Below, in pieces: positions 1 through 13,500 of a DNA stretch of 64,000 bases. The notes below the pieces were generated by a model, which did no database searches, had not been told where the DNA came from, and saw only the letters and a program-made list of their open reading frames with translations. The stretch's first letter is position 1. Every line of letters begins with the position of its first letter. The stretch comes from Lineus longissimus (lineage: Eukaryota > Nemertea > Pilidiophora > Heteronemertea > Lineidae): positions 15,188,001 through 15,252,000 of the forward strand of contig NC_088321.1 in the NCBI RefSeq assembly GCF_910592395.1, written 5' to 3'. A program made the position numbers and the translations under genes.

Positions 1-425
1 ACAAATATTGTAGTATGATTTTGTTGTTGAGTTTCAGTTTGAGCGATAACATTTTGTAAAAAAGTACAGCTTATTGCTCAACATTAAAATTAAAACTAAC
101 AATCTTTCTAATTAATTAAAAACACAACAGATGACTCTGTGCATCTAAGAAGACCAATTATGCTTAATTAACAATTTATTTTTATGTTCTTTGAAACTAT
201 CTGTTTGTTGGATGAAACCTTGTACTGATAATTTCTCGTTTTATTAATATTCCTAAAAAAACTGTAAGGTAACTTTGTCTAATTTCTTAAGCCCCTTCTT
301 GTTCTTACAGTTTTATCTGGTTTGCAATCTGTCCTTCACAAAAAGTAGTCATTCAAACCCTTAATTTGATGTAATGTCATCATTTCGTGCGCACCTAATC
401 TTGTGATGTCACCAATTTACGTGTT

Positions 426-528
426 GTTGCCATGGTGACTGAAGGTTGCCATAGTTACCACACTGTTGCCAAGGAAATATGTAAATCTAAGTGGAAAATC
501 ATAGCAACCAGGCAGTTGCTATGGAAAT
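426..528. promoter_or_regulatory. Cluster of RFX X-box-like motifs
   Basis: GTTGCCATGGTGAC (426), GTTGCCATAGTTAC (445), GTTGCCAAGGAAAT (465), CATAGCAACC (500) and GTTGCTATGGAAAT (515) all resemble the RFX X-box GTNRCC-N-RGYAAC. Sequence match only; function not shown. Confidence 0.4.
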
Positions 529-3044
529 ATGTTAATTTTAGGCAAGGAAAAGCATGAGGAGTGTATTAACTTCACAAGGATTAGACACCTGAGCTCAGCA
601 CTCATAAAACGTCACTCATGCACTCAGCATGATCACAGATGATATCAATTAATGAAGATTTGGTTTTAATTAAACAGAAATTTGTCACATTTTGGATTGT
701 AGTAGAGCTTATCACCATTTTACTTTCAAATAATTGTTACTGTACCATCATGTTTTAAGATTGGGCTTCCTATTCAGTCAAAATTCAAAAACAGCAAGAA
801 AAATTTGTAAAATGATTCATCATGTACAAATATTTCTGCAGGCTGGGGTGAAGTTGGGCAGTGGGGTAAAGCTGATCACCAAACAGGATCCTATTACAGG
901 CTCCTAGATGTCCAACTTAACCCCACTGGCCATCTTCACTGATCTTAGTAGTGTTACTGAGTTTCACAAATGAGCAAATTCCGAGCCCTCTCTCAATGCA
1001 TTGTGGGTATTAATGGCGGTTAGAGGAGTGTCGACTGATCCCAACCCACACGTCGTGTCGCACCAATATTTGCACTCCCCTCCGGTGATTGTGCCTGCCC
1101 ACAACCTTGGACACCTGAAGCGCTGCTTTGAATGATTCACAGTTTCGAGATGACAGTTAGATGGCGTTGTTTGGTGCAGCCATTTCACGCTCATTGCCAT
1201 CAACCAAAAAATCCAAAATTGTGCTTCTTTCAATCAGTGTTTGAAGGTGTAGTCTTGTGGGCAAGCACAACCATTACCCACGGGCAGGATCGCCCGAGGA
1301 GTGTTGTACTGTTTTATACACACCATTGATTTCATTGCACTTGCCTCCTGGACTGGTATTTGTTTATTGTGCACCGATATTTTGAAATTTTGGAATTTTT
1401 TGAAATATCTGAACGTGTTCAAAACCTCTTAGATTGTTGTATTTCAGGAAAAATATAACAAATTTGAATTTTCTCTTGCTCAAGTTTCAGTGTTCACCGA
1501 TAGATATTTTGTAAGGAGCTTTGAAAATGAAAAACATTCTTCTTCTAGTATGATGAGAGTCTTGGTGAAAATTGTGACCAGAACTTCAATATTTGGCCAC
1601 ATGAACATGTTCAGATATTATATTTTCCTAGTTATTCCTGGGTATTTTGAAATTTGCTATTTATTCTGAAGTGCGTAGTTTGTTGGTGTAGAATGCATAT
1701 AAGACCTAGCTTGCATTGGTGGTGGGTGAAACATGGAAAAAAAGGCAACATCAGCGTCAAGAAATGACGGACAAAGAAAGCTGAACGGGGCTCAGAGTTA
1801 CAAACACACGAAGACAAAAATACAAAAATAATGTGATGAAAAAATAGACCTCATTCGATGGACACAAAATGTGCAGGCCTTTTAAAAACATCACGGCAGC
1901 AGTGCTATAATCTTTGAGAGATCACTTGACTCAAATGCTTGATCTTGAAGAATTGCTCTTACAAATTTACTAACAAATTAACAGATTGGACTGGAATCGC
2001 GAGTCGGTTGTTTCAATTGTAGAAATTTGGAAAAGTTGCCATCAAATCTCTTGGAATAAAGTTACTGGGGACTGCTGATGATCTTGGGCTCAGTTACTGT
2101 TCTCTTGTCAAACATAACATTTGGCCAACTTGAAAAGCAAGCAATGCTCTGTGCAATTGAGGTAAGCTCATTAATAGCAGAACGAGTGATTCTGTTAATT
2201 TGGGTCGTCAAGAATCAATTCGAGTCAATTTGAAAACCTGGGCTTTTCCTCAGATATTTGCATTTGTATGTCTGCATGTCGGCATGGAAGGGTTAAAATC
2301 GCACGCATTGCATGCTGCATCTTAACATAGTATTTTTTCTCAAAAATGCATGAATTCCGACCGAAATTATTTATTTCATTTTCCTAACCCTCAATTATTT
2401 TTTGTTTACCTTTTATGTTCGGAGCACCTCACATACACACTGACAAGGGTTAATAACATGAAAAGAAATTTATTTCAAGATTTTCAACATTTTATCTAAA
2501 AGTACCCCCTTAGTTTAAAATCCTAAAGTTTAATTTGCATTTGAATCCTGACCTCAATTTTGAATTTTGAAAAAAATTAAATATGATCTTATCACGTAAA
2601 CCCCCCTTGATTACTTTTATAAAAGACAATTATTTTGACTTTGAATGTAAATTTTATGAAAATGGAAATTTTGTTTAAAAAAATGTTTTAAGTTGATTTA
2701 GAATTTTGATCTGAATCGGAATCTTAGCTTATACCTCTTTGTGCAGAATGTTGAGCTACGAAATTTGCATAATTTATATTTTGATAAAAAGTATGATTAA
2801 AGATTATTTGGAATATCATTAGGTTAATATAGAGACCAGTAGATTTAGAAACAAAAGTTCCATCTGAAGTATTAGGACAGACTCTTGCAATTTTTGCACA
2901 TCCTTTTCAAGATTTGCAATGTACATCGTTAGCTGTTATGATTGTGCATTTCCTCAGCACAGCGACTCATATCTATGCTTATATCTCGGTGTATTTTGAA
3001 TATTTGTACTTTATATGTGCGCGCTGCAGCGCCGCGGACACACC

Positions 3045-3420
3045 ACCTGCGCGACTTTCCATGACATCATCACTTTTGGTGTAGTTATTCTACGACATCA
3101 TCACTCTGGTGTAGTTAATCAATGACATCATCACTTTTGGTGTAATTAATCTTAAACATCACTCTTGGCACACAGACCTCTGAAATCATCACTTTTGGTA
3201 CACAAAACTGTTGCATCATCACTTTGGGTGAAGTTAATCTACGACATCATCACTTTTGGTGTAGTTAAGCTATGACATCATCACTTTTGGTGTAGTTAAT
3301 CTATGACATCATCACTTTTGGTTTAGTTAATCTATGTCATCAGCACTTTTGGTGTTGTTAATCTACGACATCATCACTTCTGGTGCACAGACCTATGACA
3401 TCATCAGTGTTGTTATCATC
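3045..3420. repeat. 30-bp minisatellite
   Basis: About eleven degenerate copies of GACATCATCACTTTTGGTGT plus AGTTAATCTA. CACTTTTGGTG is locally palindromic-like. No coding capacity. Confidence 0.9.
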
Positions 3421-4372
3421 AGCAGTCCAAGCAGTGGCTTTTTTAAATGCACCACAGCTCTAATTTAATCGTTAACCTAAATGACCTATAAGGTTACGTT
3501 TATATGTCATCAGATGATGACAACAACACCGTCTTTAAAAAATTTTTTGGCGAATGCGATGTTTAGTTATTTTAACCCTTTCATGAATGGTAGACGAATG
3601 TAGAAATGAACTTGTTGAAAACTTAGCGATGCATTGTTTAGATAGAATAGCGAGAATAGTTTTAGACAAAGACTGATAGACAGAAACACAGCAATACAAA
3701 AAATATGTCTGTTCAAGAAAAAAAACACGTCTCTGCGCCCAAAACATACATGTCCATATTGGTTTTAACGAAAACAGACCATGTTTAGTCCTCCAAAAGA
3801 CGTCATTGGTCTGCCGACGGTCAGGCACTGGCGAAAAATGACGCAACTCACCACAACAGAGGTCGATCTCACAAAATATTCAATCCTGTGATGTCACACA
3901 ATGTAAATGACGACCTTCATAGACAGCGTGGGTTTTTTTGGTGGGAATGGCCAGCGAAACATAAATGGGCCAAAAGAAGCCATTAGTCGACTTGTTATCT
4001 GCTGAGAAGGTTTCTACACTTTAAGCTCTCAACCTGTGGGGTCTCGGCTTTCGGTTGACTCGTAAGGAAGTAACTTCCAAAACAAATCAAACACATAAAC
4101 AGTTTCCTAAATGCAATTAGACTATATTTGGAGATGATGAATTGTTGGGTAAATTTGTGGGAACTAAATTCCAAAATTATCAAAATCTAATTCTGTCGAT
4201 ACTGCTGCGATGTTTGCTATCAAAGCTAGACGCTAGGTCTAGCCACCTGCGCTGCTGCGCGAAGCATCCCTAGTTCACACACGGTGGTATAGGAGGCGCG
4301 CCTGTATGCATGTGCTTGTCAGCTTGGTTTTAGTTTGTTGTTTTTCCGTTCGTTTTCCCCCGGGACACACAG

Positions 4373-4586
4373 ACACATCTCAACCGACCCAACCCACCCT
4401 TACGACCGAAAATAATGTAGGTGACACCAAGGCCAAAACGGAGGATCTACCGTCGGGGCCGATGGATCTTAAGCCGGTGATCGTCTCGACACGTTTTGTG
4501 ACGTTGACGTGGAAGATTCCTCAACGTACCGGGCCGACTGAGATTATCGCCTATTCGGTGTATTGGAAGGAACAGCGCTCGGCAAG
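4373..4586 (+). CDS. NEO1/DCC: Receptor exon: Ig-FN3 linker and first half of FN3-1
   Basis: Threonine/proline-rich linker ([14 protein letters not shown]) followed by strands A-C of FN3-1 ([20 protein letters not shown]). The acceptor is a pyrimidine tract ending CACACAG; the donor is AAG|GTGAGT. It is entered in phase 1 and left in phase 2. The reading frame is open back to an ATG at 4306 that gives a hydrophobic, signal-like stretch. An alternative promoter cannot be excluded, but the phase-1 acceptor fits the family better. Confidence 0.85.
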
Positions 4587-7500
4587 GTGAGTAGAGGTCT
4601 AGTTATGCTAGTGTACGCTTTCGGTCATCCAGGCATCTAAGATGTAGGCCTACTAGACAGATTTTGATACGAGAATGATGTAGCGAAGGTGTGTCTTTCA
4701 TATCTGGTATTTCTAGAAACAGTGATACGAAACAATCGACGTGATGACATCAACCTGAAAAAACACCTTCTCACTAACTCCATGTAGGACCTTTCCTGTC
4801 CCAAGAATTGAGCCCAAGCAAAATAACAGCGACCTCGACTTGGCACTAGGGTATTTCATTGTTCTGAGAGAGACATGACGTCAATTTTGGCTGAGTTTTA
4901 TGTCATTTTGATGCATACCCTATTGAAACTCAGCGGCACCCTTTGGGATCCTATTACCGGATCGCCATTTGCACCGAAGCATCAAAAGTGACCAATGTTT
5001 CTCAAAAGATAAAGAACTTGTATCGCCTCATCTTATCCAGGGAGCGTGTCCTCAACACTACATCACCGGAGGCGAACATCCAGCATCTGAAACCAGCTAC
5101 GAAGTACGAATTCCGTGTCTTGGCGTACAATCGCCTTGGCCCGGGGACGGCGTTCGCCAACACGCAGCTGGAGACGCAACCAGAAGGTTTGTAACAGTTT
5201 CGGGAGAAGATGAAATTTGAAGAAAAAAGAACAAAATTTGAAATTTTTCATGTTGGCGTCATATGGCTTGATTGAAATATCTAAATCTTATTGTTGAGAG
5301 TTCGACAGCATCTTCATCTCTCCTGAAAGTCATCTCATCCTGAAAAGCAATCGCTCTTCTTCAAACCAGAAATCCTCTACCTCACATATGCACTACAATA
5401 GATACTGCCACAAAATTCCACTCATATCAGTAATTTCTTTCAGACACACAAAAAGTATTCCCAGTTTTATTCAAAAGTTTTTTGCTTGTAAGAAATAACA
5501 GTTGAGGATATTCAGAGGTGATTAGTCCTGCAAGAACAAGGCCTACTTCTGTTTTCAAAAACTCAAATATTTATGTTGTTCTCTGGCTTAATACTTCTTC
5601 AACTTCTCACATCATGTTTTGCCTGCCCTTTTTACACAAAACAAAGAAATTAGCTTATCAACCTTTAAATTCCTCAGTATCAAAACTACTAGTTGGGCAT
5701 TAGTACATAAATTAGCAAATAGTGTCATAAATCTGCATAGATTTGCATATATTTGTGCAAATTAACATATATTTCCATGCAGAAATATTTTTATAAACCT
5801 CTGAATTCCTCAATATCGAAACTACTAAGTTGAATGGTGTATGCATGGAATAGGTCGATAGATCTGAAATTATTGACCTCTATCCTGTAAAGTAGAGTAG
5901 AATATCTTTTTAAATCTTCATGGACTGATAGTGACATTGTTGCCAAGTGCTAAATGTTGCAGTAGTCCCAAAAACCTACATGTACCTTCAAGAACTGGTT
6001 GAAATTTCCACAAACCAATTTTCAAAAGAGTAGAGCTTTCTGATTGGCTCATATCTCCGTGATGCAGAATGTGGCTGTTTTGATTGGACAGTCCCCCAGA
6101 GTTGATATTTCTCTGCCCAGCTTCTCAGTTCTTGAAGGAAATATGTCAGGGATAGATTCAGTTCAATCCCATTTTCTCTGCATGAACAGTACTCAACAAA
6201 AAGCATGATGAAATATTTCAGATTTATTTTGCGAGAGCAGTTACATGGCAGTTAATTTTGAACGGCACTGTTCCATGCATACATCAACACATCCATGCCC
6301 ATGGCGTTACATGGGGAACACCTGACACAACAGGTGTAAATACTCCGCACAAACAATGAATATTCCATCATCTTGTACATACCACCTGTAGTCCGAGACA
6401 CCAAGTGGACACTCAGCTACCCAGCTTTTCCAAAATGATTAAAGTAGGGTATAAGTGCATAAATGAGCAAGTATCATAAATTTGCATAAATTTGCATATA
6501 TTTGCATATATTTGCATATATTTGCATAAATTTGCATAAATTTGCATATATTTGCATATATTTTCATAAATTAACATAAATTTGCATGCATTTACATTTA
6601 CATTTCCTCCAACAGTCCACGTCCCAGGCGCCGTCGCAAACGTCCGAGTGGTCGTCGAAAGTCCCAGAAGCATCCGTGTCGATTGGGACGAGCCAATTGA
6701 CACCAAGGGTGGCGCCATCACGCATTATAAACTGTACTACTATGAAGTAAACGCCAAAGAAGAAAAAGATATCGATGTGACTGGCACTGGGTACACTTTG
6801 ACCAATTTGAAAACATTCACGCGATACAATGTTCGGATTGTGGCCTATAATAGCAACGGCCGAGGAATGAGTACCGAGGATTACGCGGCCAAGACGTATT
6901 CGGCCGAACCGTCCGATACGCCGATGAATGTCACACTAGAGACTGCTAGTTCTATGGTATGTTGATGATGTTCAGGCAAAACTAATTTCCTTGTGGAGTA
7001 GTGAGTTGCTTCCTACTCCTAATCCTGCGTACCTGTGTATAGACGTCATAGAACCTCTCTAGTAAGGACACTCTTGGGAATGACGAATGCTGTCCACATT
7101 GGTGAGGTGTCCTTTTACAGAAGTGAAATTGAAACTACCCTTTTGGAACTGAAATCAAGTCCCCAATTGAGAGGTCGTACTGCTAACAGAGGTGAATTCT
7201 GTATAGACTGTAACTGTGTGACCTGCTGTGGGTGATGTCGTGTTATAACACTAAAGTCTAACACGGCACCACTTTATGCGGCACACTGTGCCAGTCAACA
7301 AATAAGATGAACAAAAATAAGATGACGATGCACTCAATACATCCGTGAGTTTATTGTAATCGTCTCTTTGTCTTTTCAGAGCGTTATAGTCCGCTGGGAA
7401 CCGCCGCCAAAAGAATTCCAGAATGGCGTCATCACAGGTTACAAGATCAAGTTCAAGAAAGCTAAATCAGGGCGCACAAAGTCCGCTACGACAGACGGAA

Positions 7501-10500
7501 ATCGACGCTTGTATGTTTTGACGGAGTTGGACCGCGGTACCAAGTACCATATAAAGATTGCCGCGATTAACGTGAATGGGTCAGGCCCGGCCACCGATTG
7601 GAAGGCTGCGACAACGTTCTCAACAGACAGGGATGGTGAGTGTAGTGTTGCATCATGACCAAAAGGAAACCAGGGAAACTCAGCCATCGCTATATGGTAC
7701 TGACTGCCACTAGGGTATTGAAGTGATGTATTAGAGACAGGACATCATGTTCAAAGTGTCTCCTTGTACCTCGCTCAAAATCAAAGTACGGGGATCGCAG
7801 TTTCTCCGTGGCTGCCCCTTATCTCTGGAATCGACTCCCCAAAGCAATTACATCTGCTAAGACCCTCACCCAATTCAAATCCCTTCTTAAAACACACTTG
7901 TTCAATCTTCACTTCAAAAAATAGAGGAAGTAGCGCTTTGAGCCGGGTGACCTGGAATAGCGCTTTACAAATTCTATTTATTTTTTTTTATTTTTTTTTT
8001 TGATACTGAGTTTTGATCTCATTTTGCTCTCTCACGCAAAACTCTATCCTTCACTCGCCCGCTGTAATGGGAAAACCCTCAAGAGTTTGCATTCCGCTAA
8101 AGCATCTCATTTGTTACAGAAACCAAAGTTCCAGGGCAGCCAAGCTCACTTCGAGTCCGGCCCTTCACCAATTCCATCGTTGTGAGTTGGACACCGCCCC
8201 ACAACTCTGACATCCAAGTGCGGGGGTATACCCTCGGCTACGGTATTGGCATCCCCGATGTCTATAGCCAAGTTCTTGATGCCAAGCAGAGATTATACAC
8301 CATTGAAGATTTAAGTAAGTTTCAAGTGTCGTATTTGTTATGCGGTGAATCAAAAAGGAAGGCTTATAAACTGTATCGATGCTATCCAGCAGGCTGAGGC
8401 ACATCTTGCTTAGTTAAACGGCCGTTCAGGTTTAGTGACTGCTATTAAACTCGGCAGAACCCTCGGGAGCTGCTAAATCTTAGCAGAACCCTATGGCGAA
8501 GTCCTTGAGATTCTGCTATCTTGGCAGCAGCTAAGCCTTATGGTACAAACTTGGCAGCACGCTGAGATAGCAGTGGTTTTGCGGTCGCCAATCCAATGTT
8601 AGTAGATAACAGAGCTTTGAATAACCGGCCCTGATGGTCCACCTGTCCTGCTAACAGACTTTCAAATCTCTTTCACTGTGAGATACGTTCCCTTGTCTTT
8701 GCAGAACCTGCTTCCGAATACGTTATAAGTTTGCGAGCTTTTAACAAAGTTGGAGATGGCCGGCCGATATACGAGACAGTCATTACTAGGGAGGAAACGA
8801 GTAAGTATTTCCGTGCAGTATTTCATGCCACTCCTTTCTGTGCCAACTGGATTTATTGGCCTAGTGACTCTGTGTTCAACCAGAGGTAGAGTCCACGCAA
8901 GCTACTCACGTTTCTCACTTGGTAGGGTCTTGTTCTTGTCCTGGTAGAGACACCAGACACAAGGAACTGTCTCATTTGAAGGGCAATTTTATTTCCTTTA
9001 AAGTCGGGCGAATTCTTCGGGAAGAACAGTCCTTGGTTCTCCTTGGGATCGAACCCAAGCCATATTGTGTGGTAGCCAGCAGTGTTAACTACTAGGTTAT
9101 GAGGCTCCTCACCATCAGCCTGCATGAAGAACCCAGTTACTACAAACAAACACTAATTCCTACTTTCTTATTCCAGCACCGGAGCCAGCCACCCCAATGA
9201 TCCCTCCTGTCGGCCTCCGAGCAATCGTCCTATCACCAAACACGATCCTGGTCACATGGTCTGACACCACCCTCGGCCGCAACCAGCACATCACCGACAA
9301 CCGCTACTACACGGTCCGATACACGCCTGTAAACACCCGCAAATTCAGATACGTCAACTCGACGGATTTGAACGCTCATATCGATGATCTGCGGCCAAAT
9401 CAGCAGTATGAGTTTATGGTGAAAGTGATCAAGGGGAGAAGGAAATCTACATGGAGTTTGAGCGTCGTTAACGCAACTTTTGAGGATGGTAAGATCGATG
9501 TTGATTACTTCTTCTCAACATTGATATTAGCCGTCGCAAATTCTTACTTCTGGAAAGGTCACAAAGTTAGCAGTCTGGGCAAATTCCTCAAAAGCGTGAA
9601 GCCTGACGGACAGGATTATCCAAAGAAGAAGAAGAAATTCATGCAGTGTTCTCCACAGTTTCTTTCCAGTCTTACTTCATTTGGCAACTTAAGTTGTTTG
9701 TTCGGGAAGAAGTGGGGGCGATCCAAAGCATTGAGGGCTTGAGTTTGGATGTCAATATGTAGTGATACACCGGTTATCTTGGGCCAGATTTGTCCCCGAG
9801 GTGATGTTTTGCTGATAAGGGGTGGATCACAACAAGTCTTTGATGCCGTTGCCTTATGTTAAAAGATAGTCTGGTAATCTGATGATTTGGGCTGTCACAG
9901 TGGCACAATGGAGACAACATCTGTCATCTCCGAGGTCCGGGGTTGGATTCTTGTTGGTCCTGGTATATTCAAGTGATAGAGAGGGGGAGGGGGGGGGCTC
10001 TGTTTGACAGGGTAGGCCTACTCCAGATCTAGATAAGCTCTCCACCCAGTATCTGTTAAGATAGTAATCTTGTCAGGGTTTTTAGAGCAGACACAGAACA
10101 TGATTTAGTAGGTCACCTCACCATCACTTGAATACTTATCTTTGAAATTGTTTTATCATTACAGCACCATTCTCTGCTCCTCGAGACCTGACACCCATCG
10201 GTATAGATGACATGCCACTGGCCGTGACCCTGAACTGGCAGCCGCCAAGGTTACCAAACGGACAGATTACGGGTAGGTCACCAGAAAATGATTTTCTTGT
10301 GTTTTCCTTCAAAATTTACAGAATTGGATCACACCTTGCATTTGATTGCACTTTTCAAATTAGTTGATCAAGTTTTTACAGTGAAACTTGGTGGTGTAAA
10401 GAATGATGTGCTGTGCCCACCATATTTTAAACCCTTTTTGATTCCTCAGTAATTTGAAATAATTTCCGGACCCTTTTTATAGGAAGATCAGGATATGAAA

Positions 10501-13500
10501 ATTAGTTTTGAGCTGCGTCTTTTGGGAAGGTTATTTGAGAAATCGTGATAGTTTTTAGGGAGCCGTCACATGGGGTGACTTTGAACACCCAGTTACAGGT
10601 GTTTCTCATCACAACAAATCCTTCAGGGGGTCAGAGTTACCCCATGTGATGGTACCATAAACCTTCTGCTGAAAATTTCTACTGAATGTGAAATTTAAAG
10701 AGTATTGAGAAACACATGACGATAATGTGACCATATACATGTATGTTCTTCGTGTGAAATGTATTGGATGTTCAGTGTTATTGTGCTTGTCACGTTTTGA
10801 TGGATTGTCCGTGTGTCTTGTTAAATGTTCAGCAGGAAGAGGGAGGATGATGCAGAATTGGAAAGAAACAAAAAAATCGATCTCTGGAATTTGTGGAACA
10901 TTTGAACACTAAAATCCAGGCCCTTGTTGAATTTTAGCAATCTTGGTTGAATTTCAATTTGCTGAATCTTGTAAACGATTCTGCGGCGTTTCAAAATTGA
11001 TAGGAAGCATCATACAGTGATGGCCATGAAGTTTTCTTTCCAATTCTGCTGAGTTTTGTAAAAAGGTGAAAGCAATAGTGGCAAAAACACAGGAATGCAC
11101 GGAATAAGCACCAATTTTCTTCATTGCATGGGATATTTCATGTACTTCTTCAAACTTAAATCCTTCGACAGTTGAAACTAAAATCCTTTGACGATTTTTG
11201 GCATCCACTTTAGATGGTTTTGGTGATTGGCACCTGTCAATTAGCTTTCTCTCTCATTATATCCAGAAACCCAAAGGGTTAGGTTTCAATTTTCATCGAC
11301 TTCATCACTCCCCTGTGTTCCTGTCCCCCTCTTGCCGCTGATGTCTCGTCAATGTCTTGTGGTGTACATCCCAAGCGACGAACAAACGCTCTCTCATTCC
11401 CTGTGACGAACAAACCCCATCTCATTCCCTGTGAACTCGAACCTACGCTACCAGTCTATTTCGGCAAAGCCACCCTCTCCACTGAGTCTTCTTCAGGACT
11501 AGTCTTGTTCACATCAATCTCGCAACTTCCCGTGAGAAGCTAGCCAGCATTTCCCTCACTGCCTGGTCCCAGGTGTGCCATCAGGTTAAGCTGCTGTGTC
11601 TCCTCATGGGAAGGTGCCAGATTAGATTAGAACAACGTCCTGGAGAAGCCATTACGGACACTGGTGAAACTATAGACAATGAACATGAAATTCAAATCCA
11701 TTGAACAGGTCAAACTTTTTAAATAATTGAATACTGCTTTGGAGAATGAAAGCATAGACCAGTGAAGTTCTCAGAAAATAGAATATGCTTGACAAATAGA
11801 ATTGCAAATTCCCCACAACCACAAAAAAGTGTTTTTCAGATGCTCCAAGAAGCTAGCTACAGGCTTGGCATTCGACACTGATTCGACCCCTTCTCTCCTT
11901 CCATCATTTTATAACCAACCATTTCATTCATTGTAAATATCATCCTGTCACCTGATTGGAGGATCATCAGCATTGCCATGGCAACATGTCATCATTACCA
12001 TGACAACATAATCATTGAACCCGTTCCTATGTTGTGAAACAAACAAATGTGTTGTGTTTGAATCGATTTTGTCCCATAACTGCATGCGGAATGCTAGATG
12101 GATTTGCGATAATTTGTAACACAGTTGAATTTGTCAAACCAAGCTTTTTCGTAAACAGTTTTACAAAATGCCCGCTCAACGCGAGAAAAGTAAATGCCTA
12201 TCAAAATTTTACGGTAGTCTTCTAGCTTGGCTTAGTTTTGACAGATTCTACTGTGATTCTTTTTTCAGGACCTCATGTGTTCCACCATTTATGAATGAAA
12301 ATATTTACTGATTTTTCTTATTTTGTTTGCAAAACATGGAACGGCTTGCTGGTCACTTTGTCTTAGAATGAAACCCAAAAGGTCTTCATCACATACCTGT
12401 ACCTCATTATTTGGGGAAAGTAAGAAGTTAGTGGGTATCTATGGGATGCTTTCAACTCCTACCTTGGTAATGTGTGGAGTGGTGTAATTCAGTGTCTTAA
12501 AAGACACAGGCAAGAGGCCACTGGCCTGGCCATTAGAGGCAGCCTCTGAATGACTCTGGGGAACTTAGCCATACCACAGACCAGTATTTTGGGCTGGAGC
12601 AACATGATCCATGCTACAACGAACTGAGATACCAGTCTGTTGATGTGAATAAGCACAGTACCACAATTCCTTGTAGACTACATGATGATACATCATTGGT
12701 CTGAACCAACAACCCCGTAGACAGCCGTAGCCAACCAAATACACCAAGGAACAGGCTCGGAAAGACAACTGTTACTGGTTACTGGCTACTGGAATGCTCA
12801 TCATGAAACACAACTGGTCTCATTACGATGAAAGGATCTCAAACTGAGCCCAGTTGTTCCATGGATTTGCAAATTTATTAACAATTAACAGTTTTAATTC
12901 CCCTTTTCAGACTCCACCTGTCGACTGAGTTCACCTCCTATATTACGTTATCATTCTTTTCACCTTAACCCTACTTGGACAGCAGTAGATTTGAAGTCAC
13001 CTTCGCCATCGAACGGGCAGTTTTGAAACAAAAAAAGTTTGAAAAAGTGTGATTTTACCCCCCTAAAAATACAGTCAGTCATGAAATGAGTGGTGTAGTT
13101 GGAAAGAGCAGACTGAGAGCGTTCCAATGAATGGTCATGTGAATAGGTTTACAAATGGAACCATTAGAAAGTGCTCATCCAGAGCTTTCCTATGAATGGT
13201 CATGTCAATAGGTTTACAAATGGTACCATTAGAAAGTGCTCACTAAGAGCTTTCCAATGAATGGTCATGTCAATAGGTTAACAAATGGTACCAGCAGAAA
13301 GAGCTCATCGAGAGCTTTCCAATGAATGGTCATGTAAATAGGTTTGGACATCAACTAGAACTACTTTCTATTGTCTGTTCATCACTGTGCCACAAGATGA
13401 AAGAGCTTTCCAATTAGCAGTTCATCACCCTCCCATCAGATGGAAGCACTGTCAGATTTTTGGTTCACTGCGGTGAAGCGATTGACCTGGTTATCCTTTT

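Larger units (their letters stand above)
1..4372. other. Non-coding, probably intron of the receptor gene
   Basis: No coding exon recognised. Short open frames (up to 103 codons) show no family similarity. Contents noted: a cluster of X-box-like motifs at 426-528 and a 30-bp minisatellite at 3045-3420. AT-rich throughout. Confidence 0.7.

Noticed and set aside
4934-5040. Coding extension upstream of the second FN3-1 exon
   Set aside because: The stretch is partly a dispersed repeat, breaks phase with the previous donor, and would insert residues into a conserved FN3 loop; the acceptor at 5040 restores the family's RER..NTT sequence.
9489-9742. Continuation of the FN3-5 open frame past the exon
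   Set aside because: A good GTAAGA donor at 9489 and loss of similarity show it is intron read-through.
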